Positions 11,111 through 21,578 of a stretch of DNA of 64,000 nucleotides are shown one piece after another. Under the pieces are notes generated by a model. It ran no database searches and was not told the DNA's origin. It saw only the letters and a list, made by a program, of their open reading frames with translations. Numbering within the stretch: the first letter of the stretch is position 1; each line of letters opens with the position of its first letter. Source of the DNA: Agriotes lineatus (taxonomy: Eukaryota > Arthropoda > Insecta > Coleoptera > Elateridae). The position numbers were made by a program, and so were the translations under genes. The DNA is taken from NCBI GenBank assembly GCA_940337035.1, contig CALNHX010003603.1, forward strand, positions 81,757 to 145,756, written 5' to 3'.

Positions 11111-12895
11111 TAATACGTTAATTACTATTACATAACCTTAATTACACATCTACCATTGAACAAAGCAAACACTTACAAAGTGTAGATTCAGGTACTTTGT
11201 ACCTTATTTGCATATAATATAGAAATATTTGTATTTGCATGCCTGTTTTTCCTGTTGATTAGCACTATAACACAGCATTAGTCATCCTTCTTAAGAAAAG
11301 CTGCCTCAGCAAATTTTATATTGGTGGGCCACAATTTTTAAAGCTTGTTATTTCTTAATTTTTTAATTACTTAGCAACATTGTGTATATACTTCAAATAT
11401 TTCTTTGTATTCCATTATATGCATTAGTATCATTTTTGTCGTCTTTTAAACAACTTACAATTATACATCAATTTTAACAGGTACCTATTCATAATCATTA
11501 AGCATTACTTTTGAGGTCATTACACAGTAAATTTCTGCATAATTATCTTACGTTAGCATATTAAATTTCACATCGTCTTGTATTGATCTAAAAGCAATCT
11601 TTTAACATTTCTATTCAGTTACTAATCTCTAAAATATTACCTCCTCCGAATTCAAGTTAATTATGTTTACCAGAAAAACCATGTAACTCTTATCTTGACG
11701 TATTATTCACCGTTTGATTAAACAACATTTGTATTTTATATAATACTAAAATTTTTAACGATTAAACTATGAGCAATTCTGTTTTTATTATTATCTAATT
11801 ACTTTTAAAATCATAATTAATGGATTACACAGAACGCTTCCAACAACAACCCCCAGACGCTCGCAGAAACTGAGAAACAGAGATGCGGCCGACGGAAGGG
11901 ATCTGGGCTATACTAACATTCCCCCCAACGAGGGTAAATACGAAGTCCGTGACGACATGGCAAAAGTTCTAAATGGTAAACGAAACTTCGTGATGCAAAA
12001 TAAGCCGACACTGATGATCCCACAGTAATAATCCACCAAACGGCTTAAATCAAAGTTGCCCACTTTGCGTTAATCAGAACCACTCGGTTTATGACGACAT
12101 CGACTACACTTAACAGAAATTGCAAGACCGCCCGTCAATAATCTAGTTGCAGTTCAACCACAAATACGGGAAATAGTCACTTTCACTTTAAAGCACCAAT
12201 TAATGCGATCTCTAACCTCCGGGACTTCAAGTATCGTAACATTTAAACAATGCCTTACGCACACAAAAAAATAACAATCGTTAATTAGAACACAAACAAT
12301 TGCAACACCTCAGCAAGGTCAGAAGGCCCACTCCGGGACGAAAGGACAGCTCCAAAACCAACTGTCGCTTATCGGGTGGCTGGCGTAAAAACCCTCCACA
12401 AGAAGCCCAAAACGTGCACACATGTTAACAACGTCTCGTCTACTCCAGAGAAGGTGGGGTGAAGACGTTCGCTCCCTCTCATTCTTCCACAAACAGGTAT
12501 TCTTTCTATAGCGAGATAATTCTTGACTTAAATCGAGCAACGCAACAAGATTCACGTCTGAAAACGGATCCACAAAGGACACGTGCTTGTCTGCCTAGTG
12601 TGCACTCACAGCAATCGATTCCTTCTAGCGCTGCACTCTCCATCCTAAAACCGATTGATAAAGCGGAATGTGTGCCACTAAAGCAGTCGAAGGCAGGCAC
12701 ATGGTTGGAAATGCTTCTTACAGGTGGGAATTTAAATTCGGAATTGAGAAAATACCACAAATTAGACCTAAGATCATAAAAATGAAAAATAGCCTCACAC
12801 TTTCTTCTAAAGAAGAATGGGGATTTGCAGATAGTGGAAGTTTAATCAAAAAGGATATTATGACCGGTATCACATTGGTGTTCGGCGATGGCTGA
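11111..12895. other. No gene recognised; GC-richer patch at 11.8-12.8 kb
   Basis: 11111-11820 is plain AT-rich DNA. From about 11840 to 12780 composition shifts to higher GC, with several overlapping frames (minus 12319-12582, plus 12459-12779). None has a motif I recognise. The composition suggests an old transposon body, possibly upstream sequence of an unidentified element. Confidence 0.4.
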
Positions 12896-13290
12896 TCATG
12901 AAATAAGACCCAACTTGCTACACCGTAGGTGGCTAGAAATACGACTTTTTACTGAATGTCCTGTCTCTCCAATATATACAGCATTACAATAGGAAGAGAC
13001 CCTATAAACACCACCATAGTGTTTTGTATCTTTAGGTGAAAAGAAAACCTGTAAGATTATGCTGAGGGGTTTGAATAATGTTTTGATATTTTGTTTTCGA
13101 ATAAACTTTTCCACCCGATCCAGGATATTGGAAAGAAATACTATTGTTGCTGGAGGATCGGTTTTTGGATGTTTGGGTGGCCGGGCAGCTGTTCCTAAAC
13201 GCTATCCGAATATGGTTTAATTCAGCGTGGACATTATCGGTTTGGAATATGGAAACAGCCAGGTGTACAAACGAATTGATAACGGAAAAC
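12896..13290 (-). pseudogene. PLE family B linker and GIY-YIG domain
   Basis: The minus frame at 12896-13114 reads KQNIKTLFKPLSIILQVFFS, then GVYRVSSYCNAVYIGETGHS with VKSRISSHLRC. This is the GVY...C...YIGET form of the PLE endonuclease with the following Arg and His. It is preceded (13115-13290) by a decayed linker with the NGYP-type region. The domain stops shortly after the His. The gene context places it directly after the N-terminal part, without RT. Confidence 0.7.
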
Positions 13291-13292
13291 TT

Positions 13293-14339
13293 TTATGTAG
13301 GATGTAGAGCGGTCAGTGTGAGTGGGTTTGCGATATATAGAATGACTTCCCGTTCGATTTTGGATGTTGGGTTTCGAAAAAGTAGGGTATAAAAAGAATC
13401 GTGGAGTAAAGACTTAACCTTAGTGGTGTACTCTGTTAGATCCATAATTACCTTATCATTACCATTATCAGCGGCCAAAATTGAGTTGTTGGAATTGGAA
13501 TGTAAGGTGTTGAAAGCATTTCATTCGTCGTTTGTAATGTTACTTCTAGGAGGTTTAAATGATCGTAAACACCTGACAGTTTCGAAGGGGATAAGATCGG
13601 CAGCGTCTTTAGGAAATCTTTTCGCAGAAGATTCTACCGAAGTAATAATAAAATTTTTCGTAGGGGCTAGCGAAAAACTCAAATCTTTGGAAAGTATGAA
13701 ATTTTCGCTAGGGGAGAGGACATAAAAAGAAAAATATATAACCGTCTTAAAACCACTTTGATCTGTAGGGATCTTAATTGATGACATCAAGGAATGAAAC
13801 TTACGAAGATGAGTCTCAGTTCTAATGTTTTTTGGGCTTGTGTGTAGGTGATCGAGTCGAAGATAGACTAGACGAGAAAGCTAAGTGTATGGGACAATTC
13901 TAAATGAAGTTCTAACAATTGTTTAGAAACAGTAGTGAGGTCGTACATCGTCTGATAAATGTGTTCACGAAGTAAAGCAAGGCTAGCGCCACATCGTATT
14001 TTTTGGAAGGGTGCGTTGAAATATGATGTTTGACTTAAAAAAAGGGTGTATGAATTGGTTGCCACTACGACGGGAAAGAAATTCTAAAGTGCAAAGGAGT
14101 TTAGATTACTCATGTCGAAGTTTGGAAAGTATATAAGCTTTAAGAGAAATACTCTTCCCGTATAGGTTATTGAGATGATTTCGGAGGCTTTCATGACCAT
14201 TGTCATTACGTAACAAACGGCTCCCGGGATTGAATCGTTTTATTATTGAGGTCGAAGGACTCAACGCTTTGCCCACTTTCGTAAGGGGCTTCATCAGGGA
14301 AAAAAGCAAAAGAGCACAGTAGCTTAACGTGTAAACCAC
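13293..14339 (-). pseudogene. PLE family B N-terminal region
   Basis: From the 5' side: SLRNHLNNLYGKSISLKAYI (14100-14190); a diverged stretch at 13868-14065; then 13521-13790 with LSKDLSFSLAPTKNFI and a PPRSNITNDE end; and 13293-13478 with NGNDKVIMDLTEYTTKV and SLLHDSFYTLLFRNPT. The last two patterns match the PLE segment just before the RT fingers (KGN.VVVMD..Y..KM and a SLLxDxxTYxxLxxDPT form). The frame changes at least three times. The part upstream of 14200 is the non-coding terminal repeat rather than protein. Confidence 0.65.
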
Positions 14340-14345
14340 GCCAGA
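14200..14345 (-). repeat. Family B PLE terminal repeat with hammerhead-like core
   Basis: On the minus strand: CTGATGAAGCCCCTTACGAA, then AGTGGGCAAAGCG (GAAACG mutated to CAAAGCG), then a GAGTCC..GACCTC hairpin remnant. It is homologous to the copies at 25.9, 28.4, 28.5 and 29.8 kb. A TGATGAAG...GGGC stem is kept. Confidence 0.65.
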
Positions 14346-14649
14346 TGCGAAGCTCCTCTAACGATCGTAAGGAGGAAAACTAAAATTTATAGGCAAGTGT
14401 CGGCGCGGTTAAGTGACGGAGGGCGGGGCTTAGAAATTACTACTTTCCATATTAAAGGAAAGCTTTCTTCTATGCTGCACAGTTACCATACAAACTACCA
14501 GAAAATGCTATGTTGAATATGGTATACAATCTACACAATAGTAAAGTGCCAAAAACGAAAGGGTAGGGTGAAGTGAGACGTCGTTTTGCACATCGGGCCG
14601 ATGAATGTCACCGTGCGAAAATGCAAAGTAAAAAAAAAAATGAGATACG

Positions 14650-15308
14650 ATGCCATATGTTTCGTGTTATGGATGTGGGACACCGGGAGTGATAAAATTT
14701 AAATGCCCTGCTTGTAAACCCAACGAATCAAAGTGGGACACGGTTAATGCACCGCTGGCGGTGTTACGAATAGCATCAGAACCAAAGGAAAACGGAATGA
14801 AGCCACTAATTCTACTGACAGTAAGATGTGTGAAGAGGTCCTGTATTGCGGACACAGGAGCCGAACTAACCGTTGCTGGAGTACTAATATGTTTACAAAA
14901 TTATGCATGCCAGTATCCTACGCAGATGGACGAGTCACTAAGGACGTTTGGAAAACCGACGTTGAGCTTCAAGTCAAAGGAACGGTGGTAAATATAGAAA
15001 TGATAGCCATACCAGCTACTCCTCCGAACCAAACGCTGCTGGGAATATATTTTCTAGCTAAAGCTGTTATCATTCTTAACGTGAGTAATGGAACTTGGAG
15101 TTTCTCGGATCAGCCAAAATACCACTATCCATTTGCTATGGTGAAGGTAGAGAATCCGCCTAGTCTTAACGTGGTAAAGGCGTGTGAAATCGATCGAAGA
15201 CCAGAAAAGGTAAGCAACCTCAACTCTGAAGATCGTGAGAGAAGAGCTACCGAGAAGAAGAAAGTGCTACGTAAGATGCTAGATCAAATGCTACAAGAAG
15301 AGTGGTAG
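14650..15308 (+). pseudogene. gypsy gag end / aspartic protease
   Basis: The frame at 14650-14991 starts MPYVSCYGCGTPGVIKFKCP, a knuckle-like CX2C...C pattern lacking the usual His, and continues to CIADTGAELTVAG. The DTG is the aspartic protease active site. A frame change follows, and 14826-15308 continues with the protease flap and C-terminal part: IEMIAIPATPPNQTLLGIYF, then LAKAVIILNV. The tail ends QMLQEEW, as in the linker before RT. Protease would mature the polyprotein. Confidence 0.7.
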
Positions 15309-16145
15309 GAAATTATTTTTAAAGAATAAATTAATTAGCAATTAAAAAGTACAGGCAAGGATTTATACATTAAAAGTACAACATAAATATTTGAGAATTG
15401 TTTAATGAATGATACATTAGATACAGTTACTGTTAAATTGCGAATAGTTTATTAAAAAGGTTCCAGCATATAAGTTGATTTAGTTGGGATAGTTGTTTGG
15501 TAACATCAGAGCTTAGATTTTAATTTGTAGGTATTAACTGACAATCGGAATAACTAAAGTGAAAGCCAAACTCAAATGATTATCTGAAAAAGTCAATTAT
15601 TAAATGTTATAATAAAATATACCATATAAAAACTTTGTGTAAATTATTATTGCTAGAGAAAATGATATTTTTAAAATAAAGAAATTTTTTCTGAATTTGT
15701 AACCTGTATTCTGAGTAAAAGCAAATTTTAATGATAAAAGCCCTTTATTATAATGGTATTTACTTTTTGGATGGTGTATTAAAGGGTGTGATAAAGTAAA
15801 ATTAAAGAAACGGAGAATAAACAGACTGAATAAATAAAGTAATAAATTGTATGAAGAAGAATAAGAACATTTAATAATGGTAAATAGTCTTCATGGAATA
15901 AATAAATCTGTAACTTGCATTTTGTGTGTTTACTTGGAAAATAATGTTACACTATGTTACACAACAGATGAAATATGTACGAATGGTTTTTCTAAATCTT
16001 CTTATATTTTTTTCCTTATTTAAGCTTTCACCGCCCACATATTTTTATTCACTGCCCCCCAAATCCACCCGAGGCTACTATCGCCTCCCTGGATCGTTCC
16101 AGCGCCCCCCAAGGGGCGATATCGCCCACTTTGGGAATCACTGGG
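15309..16145. mobile_element. Insertion in the gypsy RT, ending in a hAT-like terminus
   Basis: Gypsy coding stops at 15308 and resumes at about 16146. The right edge (16040-16145), read on the minus strand, starts CAGTGATTCCCAAAGTGGGC and continues through a C/G-run segment, a form typical of hAT transposon ends (CAGTGGTTCCCAAA...). The remaining 700 bp are AT-rich without a transposase I can recognise. The left terminus and an 8-bp duplication were not found, so boundaries and integrity are uncertain. About 70-80 codons of RT are also lost. Confidence 0.45.
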
Positions 16146-16860
16146 CTAGAGGATCGGAATAAAACCGCGTTTGTCACACCATTCGGTAAATTTTGAGAGA
16201 AACGTATTATGTTTGCATTAACGTCAGCACCTGCCACCTTCCAGTAATTAATAGACAAATTTCGTGTGGGAATTGGTGTAACCATGTTGGCTTTTCTAGA
16301 CGATCTAATAATTCTGTCGGAATCGCTCGACGAACACTTGTGCGACCTAACCAGTGTTCGATTTTTGAGACAATACAAGTTACCCGCAAATCGCGAAAAG
16401 TGTATCTTGGCGAACTCCAGTGTACCTTACTTGAAGCATAAAATAACCAGTGAAGATATACAGACATCCCATAAAAATAATCGCGATTTCGAACTTGCCC
16501 AAACCTACCAATATAGACGTTTTTGCAGACATGCTCGTAATATTGAAAATTCATTGAGGGATTTTTAACCGTGGCACAGCCGTTTACTGTGCTTACCCAA
16601 AAGAATGAAGAATGGAAATGGGACAGCAACAGCAAGAAGAATTCGAGAAGTTTACTATATAAACCGATGCCGGCGATTATACCTTGGGTTGCGCCATGCG
16701 TCAAAGGGAGGGCAATGGTGTGCAACCTGTGGAGTATGCCATCCGTCTTCTAACACCACCTGAGAGGATTTATTTTACCACTAAAAAAGAATCACTGGCA
16801 GTTGTTTACTCCTGTAAGAAGTTTCGTGGATATACAGGGAATTTATTTTAATAGTTAACA
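16146..16860 (+). pseudogene. gypsy RT (C-terminal half) and RNase H start
   Basis: RT resumes at NKTAFVTPFGKF and continues with a SAPATFQ motif. At 16266-16568 the catalytic box is FLDDLIILSES, followed by ANREKCILANSSVPYLKHKI. RNase H begins near 16571 (QPFTVLTQKNEEWKW) with the start of the DA-type catalytic segment near 16655. It stays recognisable to about 16840 (KKESLAVVY.CKKFRGYTG), where the MITE intervenes. The order FLDD, then thumb, then RNase H is standard Ty3/gypsy. Frames change at 16160, 16570 and 16650. Confidence 0.7.
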
Positions 16861-16872
16861 TAAGCGTAATTT

Positions 16873-17152
16873 CCATAGTTACAAATGAGACCAATAGATT
16901 AGAGCGTGTACTTTACGAGTTAACATAGGAATTATTACTTGTCAAAAAGACAATTTAAAGTTATCCTAATGTATACCACTAAAGAAAAGATACAACACAC
17001 AAGTTGTTTCTACGTATCTATTTCTTAGTTGCAAACCTACATTCCGGTAACAAAAGTAAAGTTTCTTATTAGCAAGTACCTAATTGAAGTTCGTATGTTA
17101 ACTCGTAAAATAAACGCTCTAATCTATTAATTTCATTGGTAACTATGGAAGT
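16873..17152. mobile_element. MITE inside gypsy RNase H
   Basis: Inverted arms of about 55 bp: the left reads TTCCATAGTTACAAATGAGA and the right reads the complement, ending GGTAACTATGGAA. Inner arms share ATAGATTAGAGCG...TTTACGAGTTAACAT. The core of about 170 bp has no coding potential. RNase H sequence lies on both sides, so it inserted after the retrotransposon. Arm divergence indicates some age. Confidence 0.7.
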
Positions 17153-17229
17153 GACCTGTATGATTAAATGCTGGCATAGAAACGAAACTGCTATGTTAGC
17201 CATTAAAATAATTTCACTGTATAGAATGT

Positions 17230-17420
17230 TTTAAGGAAGTGAAACTGGGAACCGCTCATCACCCGCTACACTGATTGCTTACCTTAAAATCCGTAACAGG
17301 GAGACTCTCGCGATGAGCTCTGCAGCTGCATGAATTAAACCTGAAATTCGAGTACGTGCCTGGTAAAGCTAATATGTTAGCAGATATATTATCCCGTGAG
17401 TCAATGACGCCGGATCTACG
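17230..17420 (+). pseudogene. gypsy RNase H C-terminus
   Basis: After the MITE the translation regains HP, then SVTGRLSRWALQLHELNLKF and EYVPGKANMLADILSRE. This is the classic end of gypsy RNase H (RW.L.LQEF.F.I.Y.PGK.N..AD.LSR). A stop interrupts it near 17270. Confidence 0.75.
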
Positions 17421-17599
17421 TGGAAATGGTTATCGTAGAAATGCCCCGACGCACTGCTGCAGAGACACGTGCACAACAGCTGGCCGACCCGAAAGTAGCA
17501 AAGATCAACAGAAGCTTTGAAGACAGCGCCTCAGAAGAAAAGATGCAATATTGGGTCGAACGTGGTTATCTGATGGAAGGAGGACTCCTCTATTGATAC

Positions 17600-18660
17600 A
17601 CGGCCAGTAAGTAATACCGCGACACGAGCAAAAATACATAATCCATGAGCACCATGACGTCTTACAGCTGGTCACGTTGATGTGGAGAGAACCTTGGCTT
17701 GGATCGCATACGAAGATATTGCTATTGCATGGGTATGCGAAAACAAGTCACCAATTACATCAAGGGATGTGTTGAGTGTCAACGTTACAAACCGCTTAAC
17801 TATAAACCTGCTGGACAACTGTTGATTCCACCCTCTGCCAGGAGGTTCGAATCTTTGGCCATAGATTTCCTTGGTTCACCAACGGAAACGCTTAGGAGGA
17901 AGTGGATCCTAATAGTAGAAGTACTCGTTGGGTAGAGTTGTTTTCCCTGGAACAGGCGACTGCGATGGAAACTGGAAAAACTTGATCGAAGAGGTTTTCT
18001 TGCGCAATGGGATGCCCAGGAAAGTCATTATAATAATAATAATCGATGGAGCGTAAGAATAGGGACTGAAACCCAGGCTATATACCTGAGTAATGAATAC
18101 GAACGTTGGGAAGAGTATTTGGCTGCTACGGGATTTTCCATGAATAGCGGAAAATGCGAAATCATGGGTTGCACGCCTGTATATTTAACTTTCGGACGAG
18201 AAATGCGCACTGCATATGGTATACGATTTGCGACAACTCGTAGAAAACGAAATTTCATACCAGTCGTCACACCTTATCTTAGTCAGCTGGGACGAAAGCT
18301 AACTGACGTTAAAGAGAAAGATAACAGGAGCGAGATAGGCGAAAAACCTATGCCAATCAACATAAACGCCCAGTACCTATATATGAAAATGCAGACCTCG
18401 CTCTGTTGAAGAGCCATGAGTAACATGTCTAGAGGGATAACGGCGAAATTTACACCAAAACGAGACGGACCATTCGTAATACTCCGAGAGGTGACACCCA
18501 CTACTTTTGAGATAGCTTTCTTCTACGCAACGGAAGTAAGCATTGGTAATGCAGATACATTTAACCCCTTTTGTTTTGCGACCCGCCGTGACGTAGCCCG
18601 CCTACCCAAAGAGACAGCGAGGACGACCACGAAAGGGCGCGGAATTCTTATCCTGTAGCC
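17600..18660 (+). pseudogene. gypsy integrase, degraded
   Basis: HHCC zinc domain: HHDV..AGHVDVERTLA at about 17645, and CVECQRYKP in the 17699-17935 frame (MGMRKQVTNYIKGCVECQRY). The catalytic core starts at LAIDFLGSP (first Asp). The second Asp region near 18010-18060 is lost in a repeat-like ATAATAATAATA stretch. The 18119-18409 frame has VYLTFGREMRTAYG and YLSQLGRKLTDV. The 18416-18658 frame has ITAKFTPKRDGPFVI, the SH3-like C-terminal domain. The triad is incomplete, so strand transfer activity is gone. Confidence 0.7.
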
Positions 18661-18969
18661 CCTAGAACGGTAGCCTTCAGGGTCGCGGGGGTGTAGTGCT
18701 CTCCTATGCCACTGAGCCGACATCCATCCGTCACTAGCTCTGATGCTAGCGCATGCCAAAGCCAGTCGTCAACAAGCTAACGCACTGGCACCATCTTAGC
18801 ATTTTAAACTTCGTGATGTAAATTATTTCCCTCCTTTTTCAAAATAATCGTTCACCAGTCAACATAAAAATCTTTTTCAACGACCACTACTAAAAGTAGG
18901 CCTTTTAGCGCTAGCTTTTTTTCACTAAAAATGACGTTTTATAATTCAGCGTGTTAAAAGTGAAATCAA

Positions 18970-19005
18970 CTGTTTACTTTTAGCCCATGTGCTAAAAGTA
19001 AACAG
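18970..19005. repeat. Short hairpin
   Basis: CTGTTTACTTTTAGC and its exact complement GCTAAAAGTAAACAG are separated by about 6 bp. Two further CTAAAAGTA copies lie nearby (about 18889 and 19776). It may be the end of a small foldback repeat. Confidence 0.7.
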
Positions 19006-19780
19006 ATTGTGTGGAATTTAGAATTTCGAACTGGAAGTGAGGTTGAAAAGTTATTCTAGTTACTTCTTTCGTTAGAGGTAAAGTGTTTTTTAAATAAAGC
19101 ATTGTGTAATGAATAAAGTAAAATGTGTACATTTATAATTACCTTTGATAGCTACTGGCTGCAGAAACATTCACCTGCGCGTCAAGTCCATCTCTTTATT
19201 ATGACATAAATTGTAACTGTCATAAATGCAGGTCTTTGTTAAAACGACATTTATGAATTAATAACGGTAAATCTAAGGCCGTAGAAATAATATTGTGTGC
19301 AAACTCGTGCTAAACGTCCACTTTTAGCACTTGTTGCACAAATAGCTATTCTTTTATACTTTTGATTTGTATTTTATTGTTATTCACATATTCTCTGTGT
19401 TTTTATGTCGTTTAAGTCGTTAGCGACACGTGTTTTGCTTTTTTTACATTTTGGTCATATTAATGTCAACCGCTTATTTTGATATACCACAAAATTCTTT
19501 TTCTACTCCTGTAACTAAAATGTCATTTAACATACTAACATACATGTCGCTAAGTAATCTTTTAATTACGTCTTCATAACCTGTGACTAAAGAGCCTTTT
19601 AGTTACGGGGTGAAGTTAGGTTCAAACAGCATTTGCTTTGTTAACAGCCAAAACTAAAACCGAGTTAGTTTACAGCAGTCAACATTGACGTTTGTTGAGC
19701 ATAGTTTAACGTAACCTAATATTCAAAAACTTAATAAAATAATAAGACATTATATTGTCTAAATTTGTGGACGTACTAAA

Positions 19781-19916
19781 AGTATATATAAGTAACACAT
19801 TATCTAAACTCGTCTAGACACTCGTTTATTAAACACTCGCTGCGTTACGCTCCGCTCGTGCCTAAAAAACTCGTGACTATAGTGACGTTTATAAAACTTG
19901 TTACATCATATACTAT
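19781..19916. repeat. Foldback with CG-rich centre
   Basis: AGTATATATAAGTAACA at the left pairs imperfectly with TGTTACATCATATACT at the right. The centre is CTCGCTGCGTTACGCTCCGC. It is the same design as at 10817, 29398 and 45920. Confidence 0.55.
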
Positions 19917-20869
19917 TAAAATCTCGTAGATGTTATTACAACTGCTGATCACAAATTAGTTTTTACAGTATTCATTAAAAAATAAATTGAATTCACTGAA
20001 GCATAATCAATATAGTTTCGCATAATTAAATCAATTTCATTAGGAAATTGTTAGAAAATTAATGGAATTCTCTGTATTGCAATGCATTATACACAGAGAA
20101 GACAACTAAAAATTGGCATAAGTAACCGGTAAGTACAGATTTTAAGGAACTCTTACTTTTATGAAAGATCTATAAACTAGTTACCGCTATAAACAAAAAT
20201 AAAAAATGCTCTCAATTCTTAATTACTTTAGTTCTACATTATAACTTCTTTCTACTGCTGGTTAATCTCGCTTTCACACCTATTCTACTTTGTTAAAATA
20301 AATTTGGTGCGCGAAGTTGGTCTTATTAAAATAACTTGGTCCTGATTAATTAAGTTATTCTAAATACGTGTTATTTTAATGCAAAGTAGTTTTATGTTTC
20401 AGCGATCAAATATTTTCGTAAAATTGTCGTGAAGATTCACGAAGCTGGTATCTATTCCAGAATATTCCACTATCTTGTTGTATATTGCAATTTTCAATTG
20501 CAAAACTTAAAATGTGTTAGTTGTAGGTGCAACATTTTCAGAAACATTTTTCCGTTACTGTGCAATACCAACAATAAATGCAGCGAATAATGCCGGCTCT
20601 TTAGAATTAATAGCAATCCTTTCTTAAAGCCGTGGTCATAAACTTTATACTCTTTTATTTTGAAACACATGTATTTTATAAAAAGTTTAGCAACTTAAAT
20701 AGTAAGTAGTTTTTTTTATTAAAATTTGAAAATATAAAGAGACCGGAAATAACCACCGGCTATCAATCATCAAGATTGGTAGAAATGCAGTTTTCAAAGA
20801 TGTCGGTATCCTCATAAATAACTTATCCTAACTATTACCCGACTATATTAAACTATGGGTACTAATAAA

Positions 20870-21160
20870 ACGTTCAGTATTTAATCCAGTTTTATTCAGT
20901 AAACAAATATGTATGTTCAGTATTCAACTAATTTTTGCAAAGTATAAAAACCCGAATGGGTAATAAAATATTGCAAATTGCACAACATAAAATTAAAAAT
21001 GGTCAGTAAAATTTGCACGGTATTTTATTATGTTTTGTACAGTTTAAAACTCATATTAAAGAAATAGAAGATGCACAGTAATTTATTTGAATTTGCACGG
21101 TAAAAATAATAAACGTTCAGTTGTTCAGTAACAACGACTTCCTTTACCGGCTGGATATTT
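20870..21160. repeat. Diverged short tandem-like repeats
   Basis: Motifs GTTCAGTA and TTTGCACGGTA recur every 20-40 bp in an AT-rich background. Units are too diverged to define a period. Confidence 0.35.
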
Positions 21161-21578
21161 AAGGTCAGGTTTGTGTTAATAAGTGGGCTAAACTGCAGAA
21201 AATATAATTCTGGAAAGTGAGACAGACGGTACAAATAATGACAATAATAGCTACATTATTCCTGCTGGTAATGCGACTTATGTATAAGAATTTGATGCGA
21301 CAAAAAGGATGGCCTAAATTTTTCTTCATTTGATGAGTTTAAATCTGTGATGTTCAAAATGTGGAGAACAGTTTTACTCAAAGATAAAAATTAATGGCTT
21401 GACGGCCATTGCTACTGTCCAGCATTCCTAAAAAAATGATGTGCAAACACATCGTTGCACTAGCAATAGGACTGAAAATAGTGAGCGCATCTCCAGAAGC
21501 AAAAACCATCCCAATAGGACAAAAACGACGTCGTCCAACGAAAGTCAAGAGAGCTTTGCTGCTCTAATAATATATGTT

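Larger units (their letters stand above)
12896..14345 (-). mobile_element. Penelope-like element, family B, RT core deleted
   Basis: Read on the minus strand from 14345: a terminal repeat (14200-14345), an N-terminal coding part (to about 13293), then immediately the RT-to-GIY-YIG linker and the GIY-YIG domain (13290-12896). The whole RT palm is absent, so N-terminal and nuclease parts are fused. Multiple stops and frame changes exist. The same terminal repeat recurs at 25928-26067, 28408-28655 and 29818-29960. Confidence 0.7.
14640..18790 (+). mobile_element. Decayed Ty3/gypsy-type LTR retrotransposon
   Basis: Plus-strand fragments follow gypsy order: zinc-knuckle-like gag end and protease (14650-15308), RT second half and RNase H (16146-16860, 17230-17420), integrase (17600-18660). 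The RT first half is missing, replaced by 15309-16145. A MITE interrupts RNase H at about 16873-17152. No env-like gene and no LTR pair could be identified. Numerous stops and frame shifts make it a fossil. Confidence 0.75.
18791..21578. other. Gene-free AT-rich DNA with small palindromes
   Basis: No coding sequence recognised. It contains the hairpin at 18970-19005, the foldback at 19781-19916 and weak repeated TTCAGTA/GCACGGTA motifs from about 20870 to 21160. Confidence 0.55.

Noticed and set aside
14106..14339. 77-codon minus frame with MKPLTKVGKAL, repeated at 25965, 28524 and 29838
   Set aside because: The shared peptide is a by-product of the family B PLE terminal repeat, which is found in both orientations and without any coding body; it is structured non-coding DNA rather than a protein family.
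16049..16725. Minus-strand frames of 109 and 172 codons over the gypsy RT
   Set aside because: They are antisense to clearly homologous plus-strand RT and RNase H segments.
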